DNA of 64,000 nucleotides, taken from Melampsora larici-populina 98AG31 (lineage: Eukaryota > Basidiomycota > Pucciniomycetes > Pucciniales > Melampsoraceae). The DNA lies in assembly GCF_000204055.1 (NCBI RefSeq), contig NW_006768799.1, forward strand, positions 739,679 to 803,678. Direction: 5' to 3'. Both the position numbers and the translations under genes were made by a program. Below are positions 34,958 to 45,965 of the stretch, piece by piece (position 1 is the first letter of the stretch; every line of letters starts with the position of its first letter). The notes beneath the pieces are model-generated. The model was not told where the DNA came from and searched no databases. It was given only the letters and a program-made list of their open reading frames with translations.

Positions 34958-37900
34958 ATGAATCCTCAATTGATACAAACTATCAAATCTATCTTGTGGT
35001 CACGAAATGCATTGGCGGGTTTCAAGGGTTAGATGCATTCATTCATCTTTTGACTTTCTTCATGACCAAATGCTCAACTAACTCATCTCTATTCTTGATT
35101 CTGCAGGTCTTCTCGTATATATCATCTTCTTTGTCATCTTCTTTTTGGGTCCATTCGAGCGCTTGTTCAGTTTACCGGCTGCTGGTACTAGCGCTCTCTT
35201 GTTTTGTATTGCTGGTCAGTCTGCTTCAACTTCCTTAACAAATTTCAATGACGTGCTGATCATCTCTGATTCTATCCACACTTTTTCCAACAGGCTTCCC
35301 TGGAAAATCGGTTGGAGCATGTATCACTTTGGTTATTTCGGCTCTGCTGGGCGTTGGTCTGGGTGCATTCAATTTTTATCTGCTCGCAAAGGCAGCCCCT
35401 TCACCTGTCGGACAAGGTTTCCTGTTCTTCATAATGGTTTATCGTCAGTCTTCAACTTGATCTTGGGAAACTATCATAATTGACTGATTTTACAACACTC
35501 TCCGTCACAGTCTTAGGACTCCTGAAAGCCTCAGATCCAAAGTGGTTCGCATTCTCATTGCTTTGTATTTTGATGTCTTGGAATGGGATCACAACTACTG
35601 TCAACGCTCCTGGTCGACAATTCTCTTCTGATTCACTTATAAGTTATCTCACTGCATATCTATGGGGTGGTGCAATCATTCTCTTTGTCAATATCTTTGT
35701 CTTTCCTCATACGGCGGAAAAGGTCAGTCATCTAGTTCTGCTTGCCTACTACCTAAGTATAGAGGCATATATTGAAGCAAAAACTCGCATTTGTTCCATC
35801 ACATTTTGTCTTTTCACGCAGGAGCTGCGAATAGCGTTGGCTGCCTCTTTGGATCACTGTCGTGTATTTTTTTGTTTACTCTCCAAAACTTATCGACTAG
35901 AGATCAATGAAGAAGAAACTCGTGTGCGAGACGAGCTTGCTCAGTCTATCAGAGCAGACTTCAATATACTTCAAGGTATAATGACAGAAACTAGAATTGA
36001 GATAGTTTGGTCAAAGTGGTCAATGTCGGATTATAATCTCATGGTTCACAAGACCCGTACAATCCAACAAATCTTGACTACAGTTCATACAAACCTTCAA
36101 TCACTAGATGGGTTAAATACCAAGGAGTTTAAAAGAGATTTTTTATTAGGAGCAGATAAATCATTAGATGAACTTCAAAAAACGATGCATCAATCATTAC
36201 AGGAAATTCAAAAAGAGTTAGGAGTCGGTGATCAATGTGAATCTTTTAATCAAAAAGAAGCTCAAGATATGAGAGAAGTAGATTTAGAGAATTCTTCACC
36301 TTCTGATACAAGACCTCAACGAAATCGTTCTTCAAGCCAGAGTACTTCGATCATGGAAGTCGAAGCTAGACTACGCTCGGTTCAAAATAACCTTGCAAAT
36401 GAATTAAACATGTCATCCCGAAACTCATACTCGATCGAGACTCTCGCCTCTGCAGACTCGATCCGTAATTCTAACCCAGAACATGATATACCAATGTCTC
36501 ATAAATCATACACAGATTCCACTCCCGGTTTCCCATCTACTGAATTAAAGAAGGAGCAAATACCCAGTTCACTACAAGGGAAGTTATTAAAGGCTTCTTC
36601 TATGTTTGAAGAATTCCAATATCGTAAAATAGGTGTCTTTTTAGGATCTGGAAGGTTATATGATTCTAGCGAAACAATGCTACTGAAACCTTCATCTTCT
36701 GTACTGTCTATGTCCGGTCCAAAAAGCTCGACAGACATTCAAGAAGCTGAACTAGAGCATGAAACCAACAAAACCTCATCTCACCCCATCTCATTTGTCC
36801 GTAAAACCAATCCTCATGATCCGAATTCACATTTATCTACACCAGCACTGGGCTCTCGTCCAACTTCGAATCAAACCTTTCTAACTGAAATTGAAGAGAC
36901 TGAAATCCATCAAACCTTTCTACGTGCATTCTCTTATTCGTTCAGTATACATAATTTGATAAAAGAGGTCACCGAATTACTTGAACATGTTACTGAGAAC
37001 CTTCCGAATGGTTCAAAACGAAAATCATCTCTTCACTTTCATTTTTTGGAAAATCTAAATCCAAAGGTTCAAAAACGTAAACCTACAAACCCAAATGACG
37101 ATAACGAAACAGGATCAAATGTAAATCCATCCTCAACAGAAGAATCTGAAGACGAGAAAGGCAATTTATCAATGCGTGAAGCATTAGACGCTCTAGAAGG
37201 TCGAGAACACATTCCATCCAAGAGGGGTGTGCTTGGATGGTTAATCCGACTTGAAGATTACATTCGTTCACCTGATAGTATATGCGCCTTCAAAGGAGCC
37301 TGTGGGGCTTCTGTACTCGGGATTCTATTTTGGGTAGACAAGACACGTCGATTTTCAACAGACTTTACTTTATCAAGTGGATTACTCACCATTATGGTCG
37401 CTATCACTCCCACCTTAGGACAGAGTTGGATGAGTTTTATGTTCCAGATCTGTGGTCAAGGTCTAGGTTTGGTGTATACAATGATGTGAGTATGTTTGAT
37501 ACTTTTTATCTTTTACAAAGAAAGCAAAATTGACACTTTTGAAAACTTGATCAGTGCTTTGTTGGTCTTTAGAGATGTAGGAGGTTATAAATACAATCCA
37601 TACGGATTAGTAGTAGCCTTATCATTATTTGCAGCTCCACTCTGTTACATGCTCTATAGCGATCCTAAATTATTTATCTTATGTCTTTTAGCTTTAAATT
37701 CAGCTGGTGTGCTAGCTTATTCAGAATTTTTGAATCGTAATCATACATTTGATTCACCGGCACATAGAATGGGTAAGATCTTAACAGCCTTGGCTGTGGC
37801 TTTGGCTATCGTCACTAGTTTACAACTTTTGATTTTAAGAAATCCAGCTAAAAGATCTTTACGTAAAGCTATGGCTCAAGTTATGAAAGCTAATACTGCT

Positions 37901-39199
37901 TATACAATTATTCTTCAAGCTTATGTTAAAGCAAGTAAGTTGATCATCATCTTTTAAAGTCATGTGGTTCTAATTGTTAAAAGATTTGATTTCTGATCTG
38001 GGGAAAATTTTGTTGGTTTTTTATTTAGCTGTCTCGACTGATCCTTATCGACGTCCTTCACATAAAGCACTTCGAAGAGTTTACCATGAATTGATCAAAC
38101 GTGAAACTCAAATTCAAAGTCAGATTTTGAATTTGATCCCACTCATCAAGTGAGCTTTGAAGTTATTGTGCTTTTTTTTGGACCCGAATGTGACTCTTAT
38201 TTCGGAATGCTCTTCATAATATCTACGTGCTAAAAATAGGTTTTCAAGTGTTGAACCATCATTTGTTAAACCTTTTAATGGAAAACAATATTCAAGACTT
38301 GTGAAGTTAGTCTTTTTTCGTTTGAATCATCATGAACCTTTCAAGCATTTATTAACCTCTCGTGAAACCCTACTTTCCCAGAGCCAATCAACGAATCCTA
38401 GGTAAATTTCTCAACCATTTCAAATTAATTAAATGAAAGATGAAGAATGATTTATTAAAATTTGATGGAATTCGTATTTTTTGTTTTGTTTTACTTTAGA
38501 TCGGAATAGGGATGCAAGAATGGCAATAGGAGATCAACCGATTTCAGAAATCATTATAAAAGAATTCGTCAACAAATTACATTCTCATCGAAAAAGAGCG
38601 ATTCCAGAACTTAGAGTCTCATTTTATCTTTGTACTTCTACTTTACAATCTAAAGTAAATCCACCCCCCAAAAAAAAATCACTTTTTTCATTTTCTGTGA
38701 TTATGATTTCTTTGAACTGATTCACACTTTTTTTTTTTGGAAATCTGTTGATTTTTTTTTCTTTCTTTAGTTTCCTTTACCTAAAAATTTACCAAAAGGA
38801 AAAGATCATTCAATTGAATTCTTTCATGATGGACTTTTATTATCGATTAGATTGATTCAAAAATTCTCGAAATCTAAAACAAGATCAGATGAATCGAAGA
38901 TTTTAACCAATCGTGAATTAACAAGATATTGTATGTGTTTCAGTTTTTTTAAATCGTTCAAAATTCATACTTTGGATCAAATTGATGATAAAATCTCTTG
39001 CTTTTTTTTGTAAAGGGTCTTATTTATTGAGTATGATTAGTATTTTTGAACAATTAGAAGAAATCGAAAATGCAACGTAAGTTTAACCAAGTTCATGTTT
39101 TTCTAAAGAAATTAAAATTCAATACCTTTTGTTTTGGTTTATTTTTCTTTTAGTCAAATCTTGTTTGGAAATATGGAAGATGATCCATTAGATTTTTAA
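34958..39199 (+). CDS. Aromatic-acid-exporter/FUSC-like membrane protein
   Basis: Large transporter-like protein of the fungal family with the ArAE_2_N and ArAE_2 (DUF2421, brefeldin A-sensitivity) domains. The modelled start is MNPQLIQTIKS at 34958. About 13 exons follow: 34958-35027, 35107-35214, 35294-35443, 35511-35722, 35822-37485, 37555-37934, 38029-38149, 38240-38305, 38382-38401, 38500-38654, 38771-38930, 39016-39076 and 39154-39199. The N-terminal half has several helices (LLVYIIFFVIFFLG, FPGKSVGACITLVISALLG, YLWGGAIILFVNIFVFPH). A long Ser-rich cytosolic loop follows, then a second membrane block (SGLLTIMVAITPTLGQSW, YGLVVALSLFAAPLCYML). The C-terminal cytosolic domain includes ANQRILDRNRDARMAIG. 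The intron at 35723-35821 is a multiple of three without stops. The substrate is unknown; aromatic acids or drugs are guesses by family. Confidence 0.75.
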
Positions 39200-40085
39200 A
39201 CAATCATTCACACACTCAGAATGCCTTGGAATCTTGAGGGGAAAAAAATCAAAACCAGTTGAAAGGTTTTTTTTTGAAAGATTTCCAAGTATAATGTAAT
39301 ATTCATGAAGTTAAAAGTAAAATCAATATATAATTGTTTTTGATAATTTTCATCTTTTTTTATGATTTGATTTGATTGATGTGATAAAATTTAAATAAGA
39401 AAAAAAAGTAATGAACAAGAAAAACTCAGACTTTGATTGTATAACAAGTTTTCTTTTTGTAACTTCTTTTGGGTTAGATGTTTGATTTTTGAAATGATCA
39501 ATAATGATTCTAACTCATAACGCTCATGTCATTTTTAACTATGAAAGATTTGAGAGTTGATTTGCTCAGTCCGAATTTGGTAGGAATTCGAGGTGTTGAA
39601 GATCTTGAAAGAAAAACAAACTCAGATGTTGGTGAGAGCGGATGATACTGCATATATATGATCAACCACTGCCAGCATATGTAATGCAGAAGAGTAGGTA
39701 ACTCCAGAGCATGATGATCAGAAGTACGTATAGTGAGTTGAAAGCCTTTATGGAATTCTACTAATTGCAATTCTCAGACTCTGTCTAATATGAGTCCAAA
39801 AACTTGGGCATTCTCAACTCTCTAAATCACTCGAGTCTCAGTGGCGCTTATGTTTGAAGTGGAATTCTCTTTTGCTTCAATCAGTATAACACATTCATTT
39901 GGTACAAAAAAATGGAAATGCAATAAAACATTAAAAGTACAAAGTTTTCAGAAAAGATATAATACATATGTAATCGAAACCAAAAAAGAAGAAGAAAAAT
40001 GAGATGATATATAAAAATCCTAATCCTTTTTTTTTATTTCTTTGAAACTTTTAAAATTAGACTACAAACACATTTACATTTACAA
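39200..40085. other. Intergenic region between convergent genes
   Basis: AT-rich 3' flanks of the exporter (+) and the CREG-like gene (-). A small leftward frame at 39510-39770 has no recognised motif. No further gene is seen. Confidence 0.4.
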
Positions 40086-41820
40086 TTAAATTTCAACTTC
40101 AAACTTAACCCCATCTTCAATTTCTTGATCTTCTTTTGTTGGTTGTTGATCGTGATGTTCATCTACTTCAGTTAAATCAACAAAATCATCTAAGATTTCA
40201 ATTAATCCCATTGATTTAAACGCTTTGTCTAACATCTCATTTTCAATTTCTTCTGTTTCTTCTTGATCTTGAGATTCTTCTACTTCATCTTCATCTTCTT
40301 TTGAAAAGATCTCATCCGATTCTTCCTCTTCTGATTCATCTTCATTTTCTTCAATCATTTCATCTGCTATTTCCATCATCTCGTCGGTCATTTCCATCAT
40401 TTCATCCGTCATTTCCATCAATTCTTCACGCATCTCTGTCACTGCTTCTTCAATTGCTTCGAGAATTTCATTAGATCCAGAAGGTCTGCTTGCAATTGAA
40501 GAGGGTGCTGCGCTACGGTAATGGTGATGATGGTGATGAGTAATATAATTGTTGTTGATGATTTGTGTGATGACAGGTTCATCTAATTCTTCCCATAACT
40601 CCACAAGGTTTTCCAAGTCTTCTTCATTTTCATCTTCCTCCTCTTCGTCATCTTCATCTTCATCTCCATCAAAACTAACTTCAATCTCATATTCTTCTTG
40701 ATCATCTTCGAGATCTTGATCAGTTTCAACTTCTTCAATCTGAGTAATTTCAGGTCCTAAGTTAGGTTGATCACAATACAAATTTTGACCTTCAGGATGA
40801 AAACATCTAGAACGAGTTTCAGCTTGAGGTGTGTTTTTGAAATCATTCTTAAAGTGTTCCATATCTAACCAACCAATCGCACCACGATCACCGAACCCAC
40901 CAAAATAAAATACTTTTTCAACTTTAAACCTAACCCATTTAGATACATGTGGAGCATCATCATCATTCCCATCCCAAAGTGTTGAATCAGGATGAAATCG
41001 TTCATATAACTCTTTAGCTTCTTTAAGATCTTCAATCGGTTCAAGTTTACCAAACAAAGAGATCCGTCTCCAATTAGCTGACCATAAAGAAGATTGACGT
41101 TGGATTGAAGCTAATTCGTCTTTAATTGAAAGTGTTGCTGAATGGTTTGGTACGTCTGTTTCGATGTTATGGTAGATGTTGGAGATGGGAAGTGAGAGTA
41201 GGAGTAAGTCTCCGTTGGGGTAGGGTGCAAAGTATTCTTGGAGACCGATTGGTAGGCCTTGGAGTGATTCATCTGGATGATCTTTTGGAACTGGATTGGA
41301 AGGAACGAAAAGGAAAAGAATGTTAAAAGCTTTTTTCAGGGAGGTTTGGGTTGGAAAGAAGATTGAGCGAGGTTTGTAGAGCTTTAACTTACAAGTACTT
41401 ATTAAAGTTCCAACACCTTTTGATCCTGGATTTTGGAAAGAAGTAGGATTGAAAAAATTAATTAATTAAAGGGGTTCAAGAACTTTAGAGATCCGATTGA
41501 TGAAATACTCAACTATATTGAATTAACTCTCTTGCATGAATAGCTAATTGATCAATCAAACAAAAAAGTTATAAAACCAATTAGTTTGAAAAGAAAATAA
41601 AAGACTCATCGAAATTAAACATACCAGCTTGTTTTAAATTCTCTTGATTGTTTTCTTCATCATCATCATGTAGATTAGATGATAAACTAGAAGATGGTTC
41701 TTTAAAATGTAACTGTGTTGGAGTTGATTGTTTTATAAATTCACTTGGTAAAGTTAAAGAAACAACAGATTGTAAGATAAGAGAAGTTGAGAATAAGATA
41801 GTTGATGAATGAAATAACAT
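40086..41820 (-). CDS. CREG-like FMN split-barrel protein with long acidic, His6-containing tail
   Basis: Predicted secretory-pathway protein of the CREG/pyridoxamine-phosphate-oxidase-like beta-barrel family. Exons 41820-41625, 41425-41393 and 41290-40086 join in frame. The start at 41820 (MLFHSSTILFSTSLILQ) gives a signal peptide; an upstream in-frame ATG at 41925 would bury it. The barrel region shows GVGTLIST, QEYFAPYPNGDLLLLSLPIS, NIYHNIETDVPNHSATLS, WRRISLFGKLEPI and FYFGGFGDRGAIGWL, in the family's order. About 240 residues of Glu/Asp-rich tail follow, with repeated EMTDEMMEM units and the run THHHHHHY. Such a tail is not part of the usual CREG fold. Flavin binding is not certain, since CREG proteins often lack it. 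Confidence 0.75.
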
Positions 41821-43437
41821 GATGATGGTCTGAATTGGTTTGAGGAGAATTTGAATTGAGTTTGTGTTGCGGAGTTTTGAGAAAGTGAATTGTTGGAGAT
41901 AGGAGTTCGGAATGATGATCAGCAAGTAATTAATTGCACAGCTTTGGTTGAAGTGATTCGAAGATCAAACTTACATTTTATTTAAACTTAATCAAATAAA
42001 TCTGACTGTTTTCTTATTTAATCACCGAAGTATTAATCAATCGAAAATATATATCACAAACAAAAAGATTAAATAAAAACGAAGATGATTTAAAGGTTCC
42101 TATAAAAAATGAAAAACGTTGAGTAAATCGAATTTAACTGTAAGAAATGCATGAAATCGAAACTTACTCAAAGTGTTTTTTATAAAAAAGAAAGGACGTT
42201 GTAAATGTTCCAATGCCAGTTGGAGAAAAAGATAAAAGTTGATAATAAGAATGGTTTTAGTACAGTTGTACAATAGTTTTAACTTGAAAAAAGAAATTCT
42301 ATAATAATAATAAAAAAGAAAAGTAAAGTAAAGTTGTCTCTAAACCAGTAGATTAAAGAAATGTTAAGTAAAAATAGTAATAAAGACTTATCGAAAAATC
42401 ACAGTAGAGATATATAATGTACTATATATATATATATGGTGTAGTTGGGATTGAAGTTTTTAATTTTGAAAAATAACAAAATTAATTATGAAAGCTGTAG
42501 GTCTTTTTCGATCATGATGAAGAGTGTATTTAAGGTAGTTTTGACTGGTACGGGTAGAAATCAAAGCTATGAGAATAGATCTGGTTCATATTGATTGTGT
42601 AATAGCTTGGTAGTCGTAGTGGTAGTAGTTGAAGTTCTTGGCTTTTCCATCAACGTGAGTAAAAAGTGGAATGTTTTTGTAAAAAGCTTGGATGGAATTG
42701 AATTGGATTGATATTTTAGACTAATTTAGTTTTTAGTTGTTGTTCGTTCTAAGATCCTGAAGAAAGGTTACCAACAAAACCTCCATGGATTATCGAACAA
42801 GGCGAAAAGCTAGAGTTCTTTTGATTGTATAGTCACGATATTGTATGTACTTAGTGATGAAGTGAGAAAAAGAAGCACACCAAGACTTCTATCTCCGTTA
42901 CGATCAAACGTCCTGCTCGGCTGATTTCGCGTCCACCCCGATGTGAAGAGAAGATTTGTTTATGTTCAGTGAGATTGAATGAGATCACTTCAAAGGATTT
43001 GGTTGATACAAGAAAAGAACATGATTTCGAGAGATGGAGTCAAGCTTCGAAAGGCGAGCAGCGGGTTAGGGTTTCCTTCGCTTCATCAGTCTTTTTTGAG
43101 GACTACACACCTCACAGAGACTCGCTCCCTGTGCTTCTCCTCTTGCCAGTCTCAGTCCCTTTCTCAACCTCTCGTGATTCTTGAGCCGAGGGGAAAATGT
43201 TCAGGTGACTCGCAACTCACAAGGAATCACATAAACAAACAAACTTACTCAGAATTTCATGAATATTTATCTCAAGAGATGAGCCAATCAAGAATTTGTC
43301 ATGTAAAAGTAGAAACTGAGTCTGACTCTGAACAAAGGGAAACTTTAAAAGCGTCCAAATAATTTCTTAAAATTCCATAAAGTTGACTTGAATAACTTTT
43401 TAACAGTCTCACACAATCGAGCTGAAACACGACCATC
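41821..43437. other. Divergent intergenic region
   Basis: Shared 5' region of the CREG-like (-) and Cys-rich (+) genes. It holds AT-rich sequence, a TA microsatellite at about 42421-42436 and TC-rich stretches near 43060-43170. Open frames at 42969-43366 overlap in two registers and look like chance. Confidence 0.35.
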
Positions 43438-44591
43438 ATGCCAGCTATACGTTCATCTACTTCTACTTCTGCTTCTACTGATACTCATCGTTCTTATCCT
43501 CATCAGGATGATCGAAACCGAAATCGAAATCAAAATCGACTCTTTTGCACTCGTTGTAGATTAGTATGTGATCCAAGTTTTTCTTCGAAGTTTCTGTTCA
43601 TGATTCAAATGAAAGTTTTGATGATCATTTAATCATTGAATGTTTTTTTTGATGAACATGCATGAACAGGTCAAAGAATTAGACGAATTCGATGGAAATC
43701 AATTAGTCAATCGGTTTGGTAAAAATCAAATAGTAAGTTATCCTACACTTGAAAAACCCTCAAACTTCATCACCCATCAAACATCCATGGATCTGATGCT
43801 TGTGTTTTCTTCTTATTCTTTGGAATATCATTTAGAGAAGTCATAAATTTAAAAATTATAATGTAGAAGAAGAAAGATTAAAATCATCAATCGAATTAGA
43901 TAAGAAAGATAAAGTTTGGTGTAAGAGATGTGTACCTAAACAAATTGAAGAGTTTCATTGGTTAGTTCAATCTCCTCACCTTCACTTACCTTTTCAAAAT
44001 ATAATCTTTTTTGTTAATAATTTTTTTTCTTGATTTTCCTTTTTTTGGTTTGTAGTAGTGATTGTCAAAGGACTTTACCAAGAGTAAGAGCCAGTTTCAC
44101 TCTACATGATGATTCCATACCAATCCAATTAAGTGTCTCGTTTGCTTCTGTCTCTTTAACAAAAGGCCAAATTTTCACAAGCACGTAAGTAACCCTCATT
44201 CATCTCTTCAACCAATCTGAACTATTCCAAAAGAAACAATCTTACTGATCAGTTTGTTTGTTCATCTTTCATAATCATTTAGAGTTTAAAATGAATAAAA
44301 CAGATGATGATAGATTATGTAAAGATTGTGCAAATTTGATTACTGAAAGAATTGAAGCTCATAGACTTGGTAATCATTTTGAAGTGTAAGTTCTTTTGAA
44401 TTCATCTTCTTTCTAATTTCTCATCTTAACATCTTCTTCTTCTGATCACTATTTTGGATTTTTTCTTTAGTGAAATGATTGATGAAAAATTAGCTTCTAT
44501 AAGTCATGAATCATCTGAAACTTCAAACCAATCTTCTTCAAAAGAGATCGTCACTCTAGAAGATTATGATGATGATGATGAAGATGAATAA
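43438..44591 (+). CDS. Small Cys-rich, probably zinc-binding protein of unknown function
   Basis: The start MPAIRSSTSTSAS is followed by a Ser/Thr- and Arg/Asn-rich N-terminus and then CXXC pairs spread over short exons: CTRC (exon 1, ending about 43563), WCKRC and CSDC (43860-44080 region) and LCKDC (about 44325). The pairs suggest one or two zinc sites. The last exon (about 44472-44591) ends in an acidic tail (DYDDDDEDE). Splice sites for the exon around 44060-44300 are not resolved: the obvious join gives a stop, so an alternative donor or acceptor must be used. I do not recognise the family. Confidence 0.5.
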
Positions 44592-45965
44592 AAAATAAAG
44601 TAAGCCATTCTGTTCTTGTTTATAATTTATACTGCCTACTCATAGTGAATTTTCCTCACATCTGACACATGATAAAACCTACTACAGATTTTTAGTCAAG
44701 CTCAAGTCAGGTTGAAACCAGCACATGTTTTATAACTGAGTTTTCAGTTCATAAAGTGTTGCTGAATTGAATGCTGACAGATGTAAGAAAAACAACAAGA
44801 GGCTTATCGAAAACAGTTAGTCTTTGTATGAACTAAATATGTAGGCTCAAATCAAGAGTTTCCAATTCGGGCTAGAGTTCACATTTGAAATTTCTACAGA
44901 TCTCACCATGAAATAAATCGTCTTGTTTTACTCACAGCCCCCATTTACTGGTCACTGGCAGACCAGAACATCCAATCAGATTCCAAAAGATTCTTTGTGA
45001 TTTATCAAATCACAACATACAAGGGACAAGACTGTATGCCATGTTTCACTGTAGTCCAAGATTAATGAACCAACAGGTTCTTTGACTGTCTACTGTGTTG
45101 CATAAGCATCCTTTGAGCAAAGAAAGATGAAAAAGGAAAAATTGATGGGTGTGGTTATTTAACCTCTTGAGTAAATCAAACCCTTATCATTATGACTTGA
45201 AGTGAGTTAAGCAATGTTCTATGTCAGTCAAAGTGGCCTTCAAGGCTTGGATACCTGATCATTGGGAGAATATAAGTGCTGAATAAATCTATAGACAAAG
45301 TTATCTAACTCAGATGCCAAATTTTGTGGATGAGCTATAAGCTCTTCTCTTGCTAAGACTGGTTTGTCTAGATTGGAGTTTGTATGTTCACATCACATAG
45401 ACTTTCATTTGAAATATCAAGATCTTGAGCTCAGGTGCAAGTTGTATTACAAAGGCTAACAAAAGAATTGAAGCAACAGACCTATGTGAAAGATACCATG
45501 AGCGGTAAGAATCACTATCACACATGAAGAATCAAAACTGATCTTGAAAATAAAGTTCATCACCAAAAAAATGAGTGATGCTTGAAAGTTGAAAGCAAAG
45601 ACAAGTTCTTACTAAGATTTACTACAGTCGTTTGCAAAAAGCTTTTCCAAATTTGCCGGCAAAACTCGAGCGATTTGGCAGTGAATTTGTGACAAGCTTT
45701 TTGAAAACGACTGTAAAGAGAATCTATAAGTCAAGTCATCATCTTCACTTTTTATTTTTGTTGCAAACAATACCTTGATAAATCAAAACAACAATAGTCT
45801 ACAACTTGGATAGAATTTTAACAATTCAAACAAATTTCACAATCAAACACAAGACCAAAATTAAAGAATTATACAAAAAAAACCCCATCAAAACATAAAA
45901 TTAAAACTAAAAACACAATCCAAGTTTAAACAAATCATTAAGGTATAAAAATTAGATTCAATAGC
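44592..45965. other. Intergenic region between convergent genes
   Basis: No gene supported. It contains an 89-bp mariner-type MITE (entered separately) and AT-rich 3' flanks. Confidence 0.4.
45625..45713. mobile_element. 89-bp TA-flanked mini-MITE
   Basis: CAGTCGTTTGCAAAAAGCTT at the left is matched by AAGCTTTTTGAAAACGACTG at the right, flanked by TA on both sides (45623-45624 and 45714-45715). The CAGT tip and TA duplication fit a Tc1/mariner-pogo derivative. Confidence 0.75.

Noticed and set aside
42969..43366. Two overlapping frames before the Cys-rich gene
   Set aside because: Different registers over the same TC-rich DNA, no domain; likely chance in a promoter region.
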